DNA of 64,000 nucleotides from Epiperipatus broadwayi (taxonomy: Eukaryota > Onychophora > Udeonychophora > Euonychophora > Peripatidae): NCBI GenBank assembly GCA_028023455.1, contig JAQFVV010012508.1, positions 434,001 to 498,000 of the forward strand, given 5' to 3'. The position numbers and the translations under genes are program-made. The notes under the pieces were generated by a model. That model did no database searches and was not told the DNA's origin. It worked only from the letters and a program-made list of their open reading frames with translations. This document shows positions 44,700 through 56,160 of this stretch, one piece after another (position 1 is the first letter of the stretch; each line of letters opens with the position of its first letter).

Positions 44700-44945
44700 A
44701 CAACTTTCTTAAATACTTCTTCAACACTATTTTTTATATCAAAACTTTATTTTAACAGTTTCGAATGTCCTGCAGTCATCATCAGAGCTACAATATTCAA
44801 ATGTATAATTATATAATTAATACATTTTACATATAAAATGTATTAATTATATAACTCTGATGATGACTGCAGGACAGTCGAAACTATTAGAATAAAGTTT
44901 TGATATAAAAAATGGCATTTTAAAGTGGTTAAGAAAGTTGTATAT
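44700..44945. repeat. Foldback with hammerhead-like motif in both arms
   Basis: The left and right arms are reverse complements around TTTTACATATAAAATGT. Each arm reads CUGAUGA, U, GACUG...CAGUC, GAAAC in its own orientation (plus strand 44857-44884; the left arm, minus strand, has CAUUC in place of CAGUC). The extra base before stem II makes this hammerhead-like, not a proven ribozyme. Confidence 0.6.
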
Positions 44946-45439
44946 GATATGATACAATCCATACTTTTAGTTAATGGACAAGTTAAAGAACGATAACTTC
45001 ATTCCTGAAGCACCCTTTCTAGTACATTGATTATGAATGGTTTCAAGACTACAATAGTCCAGTACTGTCATAATAACAGTTGAATTAATATGGACATTTT
45101 TTACTATTTATATAGCTTCATGGACAATGTGTTTGTATATATATATATAAGATACTTTTGTATAATCTGTAATACAGGAAGTTTGTGAGACATTTTTGTT
45201 TTAATTATCCATTTTTAGGAGTTCAAAATATTTATTTGTTTATTTTAAAAATTATTTTAGCAAACACATGTTACTTGTTAGATGTTATGGTATTTACAAA
45301 TTGTTATCCTCTAAATAAAAACTAAGAGTATTTCAAGAATGAAGTTATTACTTGTACATTAGCTAAAAATATAATGAAAGGGCGTAATCATTATTTGATA
45401 AATAAAGAGCAGTTGTTTGTGAAAGATTTTTATAAAAGA

Positions 45440-45820
45440 ATGGTGGAAATATGAATCAAAAAATGCTCTGGTGTTCTTTTCTTAATAGCAAAGAACACTT
45501 TTACATTTTACAGTATGATATACTATGTCTAAATGCACTAAAATGCTCTAACAGCCATATATTCAAACCTTCTTCTGCCACCATCGCTTGTATAGAGTGC
45601 CATGACTCTAAACATAATGTTAAAGAAGCATGGCTTATAGGTAATAACACCTATACTATAAACTGGAAGGAAGCATGCTTCTCTCTCTCTCTCTCTGAAA
45701 AGTGGACTCTCTAACCTACTTTGCATAAATTTAAATATTTATAGCACACATTTTTCACTGTACTCATTCAACTCACTACCTATGATTATGAGAAGATACA
45801 ACTTTTCAAAAGTGCTTATC
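45440..45820 (+). pseudogene. PLE GIY-YIG tail remnant
   Basis: A frame reading SSATIACIECHDSKHNVKEAWL, then NNTYTINWKEACFSLS, parallels the tail of the other PLE copies (Glu-Cys/Arg-His, Val/Ile-Lys-Glu-Ala, Ile-Asn-x-Lys). The conserved 3' block (CCTATGATTATGAGAAG, TTTTCAAAAGTGCTTATCC) follows at 45778-45822. Confidence 0.55.
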
Positions 45821-46374
45821 CATTAATCTTATTATCTGTAACTGTGTTTTATCACATTTAAACATATTATTCATTTAATTGGGAAGTTTACATTTTTATT
45901 ATTATTACAGTATGATATAATGTATGTAAGATACGTTTTGCATTTTTTAATATAATATTTTATATTAATTGTGCCCTTTTTTTTGTTATTCAGATAATTG
46001 TTAAAATTGAAATCTTTTAAATAATTGATAATATTAATTTATATTTTTAAATTACTGAAAATTTTGATAAAATTTTCTATGTGTTTTTCTAATTAGAGTT
46101 CGGCAATAATAACAAGAAACAAATTAAAAACTGACAATGTAAAGTAAAATCACATCACTAAAAGTAAAATTTATTTGTTGTTTCTTATAAACGAAAAATG
46201 AAAAGACTTTTAGCTTATGTCCTAATTTTAAATAAGAATAGCAGATCTGGTATCTATACTTTTATATGAATAAAAGCGTGAAGGAGCACAGCTTCTCAAA
46301 TATTTTCACAAACAAGTGAATCTCTCCTATGTGTTTGCCTGAAGGTTTGTGTGATGGAATTTTGGCTGTATTTA

Positions 46375-48345
46375 TACGCTGGACTATTTTCATTATGTAA
46401 TATTAAATATTGAATGTCTTTAGAAAAATTGTAAATGTTATTTAAATTTCCCAATTAAATTCAGCTGTTAGTAATAGACACAGGTTAATATATGCACAAT
46501 GTTTTGGTAGTATTATTCTCTCTTCTTCAGCTGTTGGTAGTATGACCAGTGACAGTAAACATGGGAATCAGCATTACCTTAAAATTCAATATTTAAGAAT
46601 TTAAAGGTCCATATTTGATTCCCATGCTAGAACTGTCATTGGTCAGATCAGCAGCACCTGAGAAAGAGAGAATAATATGCTAGAACTTCATTGGTCAGAT
46701 CAGCAGCACCTGAGAAAGAGAGAATAATATGCTAGAACTGTCATTGGTCAGATCAGCAGCACCTGAGAATGAGAGAATAATACGCTAGAACTGTCATTGG
46801 TCAGATCAGCAGCACCTGAGAAAGAGAGAATAATATGCTAGAACTGTTATTGGTCAGATCAGCAGCACCTGAGAATGAGAGAATAATATGCTAGAACTGT
46901 CATTAGTCAGATCAGCAGCACCTGAGAAAGAGAGAATAATATGCTAGAACTGTCATTGGTCAGACCAGCAGCACCTGAGAAAGAGAGAATAATATGCTAG
47001 AACTGTCATTGGTCAGATCAGCAGCACCTGAGAATGAGAGAATGATACGCTAGAACTGTCATTGGTCAGACCAGCAGCACCTGAGAATGAGAGAATAATA
47101 CGCTAGAACTTTCATTGATCAGACCAGCAGCACCTGATATGCTAGAACTGTCATTGGTCAGATCAGCAGCACCTGAGAATGAGAGAATAATACGCTAGAA
47201 CTGGCATTGGTCAGATCAGCAGCACCTGAGAACGAGAGAATAATACGCTAGAACTATCATTGGTCAGATCAGCAGCACCTGAGAAAGAGAGAATAATACG
47301 CTAGAACTGTCATTGGTCAGATCAGCAGCACCTGAGAAAGAGAGAATAATACGCTAGAACTGTCATTGGTCAGATCAGAAGCACATGAGAATGAGAGAAT
47401 AATATGCTAGAACTGTCATTGGTCAGACCAGCAGCACCTGAGAACGAGAGAATAATACGCTAGAACTGTCATTGGTCAGATCAGCAGCACCTGAGAAAGA
47501 GAGAATAATATGCTAGAACTGTCATTGGTCAGATCAGCAGCACCTGAGAATGAGAGAATAATATGCTAGAACTGTCATTGGTCAGACCAGCAGCACCTGA
47601 GAATGAGAGAATAATACGCTAGAACTGTCATTGGTCAAATCAGCAGCACCTGAGAATGAGAGAATAATATGCTAGAACTGTCATTGGTCAGATCAGCAGC
47701 ATCTGAGAATGAGAGAATAATACGCTAGAACTGTCATTGGTCAGATCAGCAGCACCTGAGAATGAGAGAATAACATGCTAGAACTGTCATTGGTCAGATC
47801 AGCAGCACCTGAGAACGAGAGAATAATACGCTAGAACTGTCATTGGTCAGATCAGCAGCACCTGAGAACAAGAGAATAATATGCTAGAACTGTCATTGGT
47901 CAGACCAGCAGCACCTGATAACAAGAGAATAATATGCTAGAACTGTCATTGGTCAGATCAGCAGCACCTGAGAATGAGAGAATAATACAATAGAACTGTC
48001 ATAGGTCAGACCAGAAGCACCTGAGAATGAGAGAATAATATGCTAGAACTATCATTGGTCAGACCAGCGGCACCTGAGAACGAGAGAATAATACACTAGA
48101 ACTGTCATTGGTCAGATCAGCAGCACCTGAGAATGAGAGAATAATATGCTAGAACTGTCATGGTCAGACCAGCAGCACCTGAAAAAGAGAGAATAATATG
48201 CTAGAACTGTCATTGGTCAGATCAGCAGCACCTGAGAAAGAGAGAATAATACGCTAGAAATGTTGTGTCTATACTAATCTGTATGTTATTATTAACAATT
48301 AAATAAAGTTAAATTTTTCTGAAGACATTCAATATTTAATATTAG
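46375..48345. mobile_element. Foldback element with internal minisatellite
   Basis: The left end TAATATTAAATATTGAATGTC and right end GACATTCAATATTTAATATTA are reverse complements, and GTCTATACTAATCTGTATGTT at the right mirrors TAATAGACACAGGTTAATATATG at the left. The inner left arm (ATTATTCTCTCTTCTTCAGC) is the reverse of the array unit. Related fragments: 17350-17405, 52955-53065 and 54395-54540 (the last cut by LTR 1). Confidence 0.75.
46600..48262. repeat. 53-bp minisatellite, about 31 copies
   Basis: Unit ACGCTAGAACTGTCATTGG, CAGATCAGCAGCACCTGAGA, ATGAGAGAATAAT. Copies differ at a few recurrent sites (ACGC/ATGC, GATC/GACC, AATGAG/AAAGAG/AACGAG), and the variants are interspersed, which suggests repeated unequal exchange. 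One copy near 47130 is shortened. Spacers are not unique, so it is not a CRISPR array. Confidence 0.93.
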
Positions 48346-48714
48346 ATGATGAAAATAATCAACATATAAATACAAATCTCTCTTTTCAAGTTATATATAA
48401 TAATTAAAAGATTTTCACCAGCATTTAGATGAATATTGAAGCTTTTTTGTTTTTTAAGATAACGTTTGATTATGATGTAACTAAACAAGAAACAATTAAA
48501 AACTGGAAATGTAAATTGAAATCATAAAAAGTAATAGTGTTTATTTATCTGATGTCTTATAAATCAAAAACAGATTTCTGATTTAAAACTAAGGCATAAG
48601 ATAAAAATGGGATCTATTGTTATTTTATAAATAGTCAGACAAATAAATCCTATTACTAGAAGATGTGTGTCAATTAGCATTGCCAATTTTTAAATAATTG
48701 GTTGCTTGAATACT

Positions 48715-49795
48715 TTGGTATTATCCCTGCTATGATGTATTATTACTCCGGTGATGTTAGTGTTCAGTAATATTTATTAAAAGCTTCTGTTTATAGTATC
48801 ATGGCAAACAAAAGTCCTGGCATGATTAATCCATGTCAAATAAACTGACCCTTTCCTTTTCATTTTAGAAGATATTAACCGTTTCAGACCACCATAGTGT
48901 CTCCCCCCCCTCCCACAATATAATATATCTCTCACATTATTTGTCAGTAATATGGTTTTATATTTAAAAATACATTTACTTTATACATTTTGCTCTGCTA
49001 AAACTTTATATTTTTTTTAAAAAAAAAAAAAGAAATTAAGTATAATGTTAAACTTACAACAGTTTGCCATTTTTAGATAAAGATAAAACTTATGTTATAG
49101 TGATCCCCCACCTCCACCTCACAATATAATACATCTCTCCCATCATTTGCAAATAATATGGTTTTATATTTAAAAATATCCTTACAGCTAAAACATTATA
49201 TATTTGTGCTTGTTTTTCTTTTCTAAAACTGTGTGTATGTTTTTTTAAATAATATATAATGTTAAACTTACAGTAAAACTTTGTTACAGTTCGCCATTTA
49301 AAAAAGTTTGAGAGTTCTTTTTCATATTTCATTTTTTCCCATCATACATTTCTCCATCATTGGTAATAATATTTTTTTAGATTAGAAGTTTGGTATTAAA
49401 CATGCTGGGTGTTGATGGTCCAAAGTGCCAAACTATGCTGGAAAGGGGGAAGGATGGCTTTGGAGGCACATTAGTGCTGCAATAAAAAGGCACAACACAC
49501 AAGTACCTGTTTTATTTAGCATTGTACATCATTTCCCCCTTTTCCTTAATAAATATATGTCTCCATTATTTTTTTAAATTTTAACTTTCGTATTGTATGT
49601 GATATGGTGTATTATTTCTAGTAACATATTATTCTACGTTTGCGATATGTTTAAAATAATGCCTCTACGGAATTTGAGCATTTTATCAATTAATTCTGTC
49701 CATGGAGGCATTACTTGAAACATATGGCAAATTTAGAATAACATGGCACTGGAGTAATACATCATCGCAGGAAGAATACCAAAATACTGAACTCT
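48715..49795. repeat. Large inverted repeat around 230-bp repeats
   Basis: TTGGTATTATCCCTGC, ATGATGTATTATTACTCC at the left and GGAGTAATACATCATCGCAG, GAATACCAAA at the right are complements. An inner palindrome around 49610-49760 carries AATGCCTCTACGGAATTTGA and TCTGTCCATGGAGGCATTA. Confidence 0.6.
48880..49390. repeat. About 230-bp direct repeats
   Basis: CCACAATATAATATATCTCTC (48915) and CTCACAATATAATACATCTC (49115) start parallel stretches with ATATGGTTTTATATTTAAAAAT and GTTAAACTTACA. A weaker third start is near 49330. They lie inside a larger inverted repeat (48715-49795). Confidence 0.65.
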
Positions 49796-50114
49796 AGTTA
49801 GAAAATTAAATGAAAAATCACATTAAAATTTCAAATATTTATGTTCAAAAATTTATGAAAATTTTCTAATTATACATATATATAATTGGTTCTCCACAAC
49901 AATTTTTTAAAATATTTGAATAAAGACATCTGAAGAAGTCAAATTACTTCCAATATTAGGGTAATTACATATACATATATCTCTTTGGAGAAGATTAATT
50001 ATTATTTGGAGAATGTTAAAGAAGATGCTAGTTTTCTGCATTCTTAAATCTATAAAGTAGCTTTTTGGGTTTAAATCCATATAACAATTTAGGTTTTAAA
50101 TAAAACAGAACTCT

Positions 50115-50430
50115 CTTACTTCATTAAAGCCCAAACCCAATTTGCTATTAGCCTCAAGATAAGCAATTATTAACTGGTTTCCTGGCAACATCAATAGTTA
50201 AAATTTATTTCTGTTTACATGGCTATAATCTCTATTTCTATTATTTATAAAAGTAAAAATCCATGAAAATATAATTCAATATACATAGTAAAGAATAGAA
50301 ATAAGGGAAATCATATCCATGTAAACAGAGATAACTTTTACCTTTTGTTGTTGCCAGGAAACCATCAATTCCTACTAATTGATAATCTCCATGAAGCTAA
50401 AAAAGTTTCTCCATTAACCTGTAATAGCTC
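50115..50430. repeat. Foldback repeat
   Basis: AACTGGTTTCCTGGCAACA and TTGTTGCCAGGAAACCATCA lie in opposite arms, as do TTTCTGTTTACATGG and CCATGTAAACAGAGA. The centre is AT-rich. No coding sequence. Confidence 0.7.
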
Positions 50431-51732
50431 TTTGGTTGCTGTTTTTTAAATTGAATATATATATATATATATAATGATTTTCACAGCTAAAATATTTCAA
50501 TATATGTTTCAATTTTATACCTGGATACATTTGCTTGTTGTTAATATTAGTATTATATCGATATCTGGATCCCACCAACCATATCTTAACTAATAGAAGT
50601 CATTGAAAAATATTGCATGTATGCCCAAAAATTAGAAAATGTTTTTTACAATATTCCTAAATAACCTCTACTATCTAAAAGATGAATGATTGGATTCAGA
50701 CACTACATCATCAACATAATGCAAATAATAGCAACAAGGAAGTATTTACATGGATTAATATAAGAATGCAAATTCTCACATGCACGTGTGTATATATAAT
50801 TCTTATTTGTCTTATTTGACTAAATAAACACTTTTATTTAAACTAAAGATAAATCTCAAGGTAATTAAAAAATTTACAAAAAGTCTACAATAAATACACA
50901 GAAAATTTTGATACAATTAGTTAGTATTTGTTTAATGTTTTTTTTCGTCCAGAGATATTATTACATTGAATCTTACAATTAAAAAAAGTATTTAAATGTA
51001 AATTGGGTGGTTAAATCTATGTTTGAACAATGTTCTGCATAAATGGTCAAAATGTGTCTAATGTTCTACATAAATGGTCAAAATGTATGTTTGTACATAT
51101 GTATTTGCGTGTGTATAACGGAAAATAAAAGCAATGGTAAAATAAATAAAAACAAATACGTGTATAATATAATCTATTAATGAGCTTCCCTAATTAATAG
51201 GCAAATGGCTTCTAGAATTTTAAAAAAAAAATGCTATTGGTTTTCTAGATAGGGAGTTCTAAGAAATTCGAATATTTGAATTTGCGAACGCCAGAATCGA
51301 TCCTAAGACAACAAAATAAGCTAAGCATAAGAAATCTATCTTAACTCAATTATAATTAAGTAATATCTCTGATTTATCACATTTCCTTGCTACTTTATTT
51401 AAAAAATAAACCATCCTATCCCTTAATCTTTTTTTTTTAATTTTTTAATAAAAAACAAAACAGGCATTTAGGACTAGTAAGTTTGGAACAACTATTCTTA
51501 ACTACATAGAGTTTTAACCAAAAATAAAGTAACATTAATAATAAATTCAAAATCATATCTATAATAAGATTTGATTTAAATAATAATCATTTCAACTTAA
51601 TCACCATATTACGAATTTTGCAGAATTATATCCGTTAACAACGGTATTATTTTTTGAAACTATGAAATCAAAATTAATTCTTAGTTGTGTTAACATTATA
51701 ATTCAAATCAAAATATAATTTTAACATTAAAA

Positions 51733-51815
51733 TTAACCCTGTGCAGTTTTGACACAATTGATAGAGAGTGTCCGACTTGGAATTAGGACGTCCAGATAGA
51801 TTCTGGCGCTCGAAA
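51733..51815 (+). repeat. Decayed tRNA-like sequence
   Basis: ATTGATAGAGAGTGTCCGAC, then a loop CTTGGAA flanked by TCCGA/TTAGGA, then GGCGCTCGAAACTTC, resembles a tRNA D arm, anticodon arm (UGG) and T arm. Pairing is incomplete and it is a single copy here, so it is a pseudogene or old SINE. Confidence 0.35.
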
Positions 51816-52384
51816 CTTCTTATGAATCCCGAACAATAAATTATAACTTTATTATATATATTAAAAACGAATAATAATAAAAATAAAGTTAAATCAAGCA
51901 GCTACACAAATTTCTGACCATTTGTTTATTTTCACTAGCATCCATATTGGAAAAAATACCTAACAATAATAAATGCTACATTCTTCAACTATACAGAATT
52001 GATAAAATTAAAATTAATGAAATCAAAGGAGTGTTCAATTAAATATGCATATTTCCAATAAGTTCTCCGTTCTTTGTTTCCAATCTTACTGGACGATACA
52101 TATATATTCACCGCACTACATTAAACATTTTAATGATCGTAACGGACTACAATCTTTAAATGTTTAGCTTTAAAAAAAGATCTCGTTCTAACTATGGTGA
52201 TCATGAAAGTGGTAAAATTGTCAACAAAGTTTATCATATAATATGTACGAAATCTATCCGCATTTAAAAATATATTTGTTCAAGACTAAATTATTAATTT
52301 AATTTAAATTTGATTTTATTGTTTAGAGTATTTATTTCTATTCATAGTACGTGATATCCATTTTATTACTTTTAACGGTATTTG

Positions 52385-52640
52385 AGTATTAACTAAGCTA
52401 TGATGTACTACACAACCCACTGGTAGAAATGATCAATGATAAACCAAAGCAATGGCATGGCAACTGAAACATTGGCATGACTAATCGATAGGAGTGGTGA
52501 AGGTGAGTTTGTGATCACCTTCGAGATTTTGGAGTACTGTGGTGAATTCTGGGTCAATATCTGTCTTTTACCTGCTTGCATTGATGAAGTGAGACCAGTT
52601 TTTTTTTTACTTACTGTGTCTGATCAACCATTGTAAGAAT
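52385..52640. other. Less AT-rich patch, unassigned
   Basis: Contains CTGGTAGAAATGATCAATGA, GCAATGGCATGGCAACTG and GAAGGTGAGTTTGTGATCACC. GC content is higher than in its surroundings. No long frame, tRNA or repeat partner in this window. It could be an exon, conserved non-coding DNA or a repeat present elsewhere. Confidence 0.3.
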
Positions 52641-53564
52641 TGAATATTTAGATTGCTTATTTTATATTTTGATCGCTGAAGTATTACTGATTTTATTACT
52701 AATTTTATCAAATTTTATTACTAATTTATCTAATTGTATTACTAATTACCATTTATGACTAATTAACCAAAATGTTTTTGAAAAGAAAAAGGAGAAGGAT
52801 TTTTTTAATTTGTTGATGTAATTGGAGAACATGTATATTTTAAAGAAAAAAGTGATTGTATATTTGTTGTGTTATAATATATGATAAATTTAGAATGTAT
52901 AAACTTAAAATATATATAATTAATGAATCTATAATACTATATACTGTACATATAAATGTTGAATGTCTTTAGAAAAATTAAATTTTATTTAAATATAATA
53001 TACAGTACTTGGATTATTTAAATAAAGTTTAATTTTTCCAAAGATATTCAACAGTATATTAGATGATGAAATAGTCCAATATATAAATATGGTACAGTAC
53101 AACTAAAATACCATCATCACAAACTTTCACGATTATTTTTGGAACACCTGGTAATTATGTAAAAACAGTTATTGATTTTGTAACTTCGTTAAAAATGTTG
53201 TTTATACCCTAGTGGTTTCAAATCAAAAGAAAAACAATATTTTAAAATGCAAATGTTGAATTAGAAAAAAAGTTTAAAAGAAAAACAGATTGCATTTAAA
53301 ATAAGTGTTAATGAATATTTTTTTAATAAGTACTTTATTCCTAAATTAGTGTAATTTTTTAGTTTTAGGAACCGACCAATTTTTTTCCTATAGACCCTCA
53401 TTATAAATCCGTATTCTGTATACGATATTCTTGCTTAACGATGAGTTTTGGAGAACCAATTGCCATTGCTAAGGGGGGTAAAGGTGTATATTTATATTAG
53501 TAATAAATATTTAATAATTAATATTTTTTTAAATGTAATAAAGCTATATAGCATAGTAATTAAT

Positions 53565-53645
53565 AATCTTAATTAATCATCTGAGCACTTTTGAGAAGTC
53601 TAAGTTCCCATAATCATAGCTCGTTACCAATTGAGAAAAAAAAAG
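53565..53645 (-). repeat. PLE 3' non-coding block, isolated
   Basis: The reverse strand reads AACGAGCTATGATTATGGGA, then CTTCTCAAAAGTGCTCAGATG, the block that follows the nuclease frame in the copies at 25200, 36180 and 45780. No coding remains are visible around it. Confidence 0.4.
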
Positions 53646-54044
53646 TATAGTAATATAACGTACAACTAGTAATGCTGAAGTCAATCAAAGCTAGTTGTGG
53701 TAAATGAATTTTGTGTGACAAAAAGAAGAGTTTAATCCTTGTAAACCTTTTACATGTTATTCATCTTTATAAATATTTTCATAATATTATTTTATAGAGT
53801 ACATCTTAAACTGTTTGTATGAGTTATATAGAAAGCACAACTACCATTAATAGTGTAATGGTGTGAACTGTAAAGTGTCAAAATAAGGAATAAAAATTGG
53901 AATTCATTAAATACTTGGAATAGCCAAAATATAAAAAGAATGAAACATCAGTAATTATGTACAATTAAAATTTTCAATAAAAATAAGTAAAAAAAAATTA
54001 TCCAAATCAAAAGAAGTGCATGCTAAAAAGAATACATATATTGC

Positions 54045-54315
54045 TTGGAAATATTTAATGTGTGGAGTTATCTATTTATAATTATTTAATTAGAAAGCAG
54101 TTTACCTAAAACAGTAGCTAATGAAAGCCAGATGCCCCAAGCCAAGAGCTAAAGAAAAACTGTTGGTATCCATTTATAATTACTTACAATCATCCTGACA
54201 GGTTTTCTTTAGTTCTTGGTCTGGGCAGCTGGCTTTTATTAGCTAATATTTTAGGTAAAGGGCTTTCTAATTAAATAATTATAAATGGATAACTCCACAT
54301 ATTAAATATTTTCAT
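54045..54315. repeat. Foldback repeat
   Basis: The left arm GGAGTTATCTATTTATAATTA, TTAGCTAATGAAAGCCAG pairs with the right arm CTGGCTTTTATTAGCTAA, TAATTATAAATGGATAACTC. The loop holds a further inverted pair (GAAAAACTGTTGG / CAGGTTTTC). Confidence 0.75.
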
Positions 54316-54539
54316 CTAAAATATCCATTAATATATATATATATATCATTTGTTTTTTTGAAACATTGTCATAATGACATTGTACATGTTGTTATATGTT
54401 CAGCTATTTCCATTATTTAGTATTAATAATGTGTTAAGAAAAAGTCAAACTTCATTTAAACTTTCCACATGTTTCAGTGATATTATTCTCCTCTCTCTTC
54501 TTCAGATACTGCTCTACTATCCAGTTGCAGTATTAGCAT

Positions 54540-55430
54540 TGTAACGATCCGGAGAAAACGACTTAACGTAAACTGCACTACGGGGCGCCATCTAGGCATT
54601 TGAACCTAGAAAAATTTATAAAGTAGGCAGATACGTGAGTCAAAAAAAATATATTTTTTTTTTCTTAAATTTTGATTCCGGTCGTTTAAACGTGAATTCC
54701 CACGTCGTCCGAAGATTATTATCCGGTTGATTTATTTATTTATCCTTTGGAGATTTTGTTTTTCGTGTAGTTGGTCCTCATTGTATAAACGATGGCCCAT
54801 TTTTTTCTCTTTCTTAGCAGAACTGAAAGGATTGAAGCTGTGCGTCTTTTTCAATTCCCCCAGCGCTAACACCTAGCTGTTACATTGTCAATAATCAATC
54901 AATTTCCAGTCACTAGTCACTGATTAATAATTTCCAAAATTTTCCTTTTATATTAATGTGAAGGATTGAATTTACATTACGTCATCGATGAGATGATCCT
55001 TTTCGTTGAGGTCCGATTCCATAGGGATTTCTTCTTATTTGCTAACAGTTTTTATTGTTTTCTTATCTGACAGGTGTTTTTACATTTAAATGCTGAAGGC
55101 TGGTTTACATTTAACTAATTAACAATCATTTCCATTTCTGATTAATTAACCTGTTTTCCAAATCAAAAATATATTTAAAGATAAATTTAAAGATATAATT
55201 TCATCTCCAAATCTTTTTAAAATTTAGTTTTAAAATACTTTTTCTTTAATAAAGTTTTATTTTAATAATTTTTTATTATCTGTGCGATTTAATATATAAG
55301 AGTTTAAGACAATATTTTAATTTCAATTTTTAATTTTTAAAGAAAGTTTTTAAATGCGAACTTTTTATTTTAACTTGTTTAATAATATATATAAAAAAAA
55401 ACAATGTAACGAACGTCTGTGCTCGTTACA
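54540..55430 (-). mobile_element. LTR 1 of tandem array, internally deleted
   Basis: Begins TGTAACGATCCGG and ends GTGCTCGTTACA, the TG...CA ends of the family. Only 891 bp remain. After about 145 bp it jumps from the block matching 56310 to the block matching 57670, a loss of about 1.37 kb at a short shared CGGTCGTT/GGCCGTTT stretch. Its left end interrupts a foldback arm ending ...AGTATTAGCAT. Confidence 0.85.
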
Positions 55431-56160
55431 TATCAGTAAAGTTACTTAAAAAAAAAATGATCAAAAAAAAAAAATATCTTACTTAGGGTTAGTACTTACG
55501 GTATTAACAAAATTTACAAACATTCGGTTAATAATTTTACAAAAAACTATATACAAAAAGAAAAAGAAAATGTTGACCAACGCCTACCTAAGGACCATTT
55601 ACGTTAACACCCCTCCCCAAAAGTGTTCTATTTTATTTTATACATTTTATTTTTACATACGGCATGACAAGCAAGTTATTTAAATTATTTATTTAAGAAG
55701 GTTGCATTGAACTAAATACGTTTTGAAAGATAATGGATTTATACGTGTATATTTGCAGCACAATTATAACTACCACCAACTTATTTATGACTGATTGAAA
55801 TGCATAAATAGGATTACACTGACGTAAATTCCCAACGGTACTCATCGTAAGGTACCACATTTCGATCATAAACTTCCGTGGCTGTGCGCCTATACACGTT
55901 AACGCATAAATATATATTAACAAAAAAAAACATATCCAATGCAACCTTTTGATTTTCTTTTTAATTTACAAAAATTAGTTTTAAAATTATTTTATACTTT
56001 CTCGTATTTAATATATATGCGCAATTTCTTCCTGGCAGTGCTTTTATAAAATTTAAAAATATCCGACTTATGTAAGCAGATAAAACATTTATTTCATTTT
56101 GACAAAATTTGCTCAGGGTATTTGTGGTTTATTAAAGATCGGCCCAGTTGGTTGCGCCAT
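55431..56160 (-). mobile_element. Internal region of LTR element, copy 1
   Basis: 730 bp between two LTRs, far too short for gag-pol. Next to the LTR at its right edge, the minus strand reads TGGCGCAACCAACTGGG. This begins with TGG one base after the LTR end and is a candidate tRNA primer-binding site, so the element is read on the minus strand. No purine tract is obvious at the other edge. The only frame is 55693-55944 (83 codons). Confidence 0.7.
55693..55944 (-). CDS. 83-aa ORF in non-autonomous LTR element
   Basis: Starts MHWICFFLLIYIYALTCIG, a hydrophobic N-terminus like a signal peptide or membrane anchor. It is followed by a short polar region and a second hydrophobic stretch (LVVVIIVLQIY). 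An identical frame is at 58683-58934 because the whole unit is duplicated. No retroelement domain is recognisable. It may be non-coding sequence that happens to be open. Confidence 0.25.
   Translation of the reverse strand: MHWICFFLLIYIYALTCIGAQPRKFMIEMWYLTMSTVGNLRQCNPIYAFQSVINKLVVVIIVLQIYTYKSIIFQNVFSSMQPS

Larger units (their letters stand above)
50430..54040. other. Mostly unassigned
   Basis: Apart from the tRNA-like remnant (51733-51815), the GC-richer patch (52385-52640), a foldback fragment (52955-53065) and the PLE block (53565-53645), nothing is recognised. Upstream exons of the SLC46-like gene were sought here without success. Confidence 0.4.

Noticed and set aside
46600-48262. CRISPR-like array of regular repeats
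   Set aside because: The 53-bp units are contiguous with no unique spacers, and the genome is eukaryotic.
49928-49950. CTGAAGAAG motif as part of the hammerhead-like foldback class
   Set aside because: The second strand with CGAAAC is missing, so no paired stem can form.
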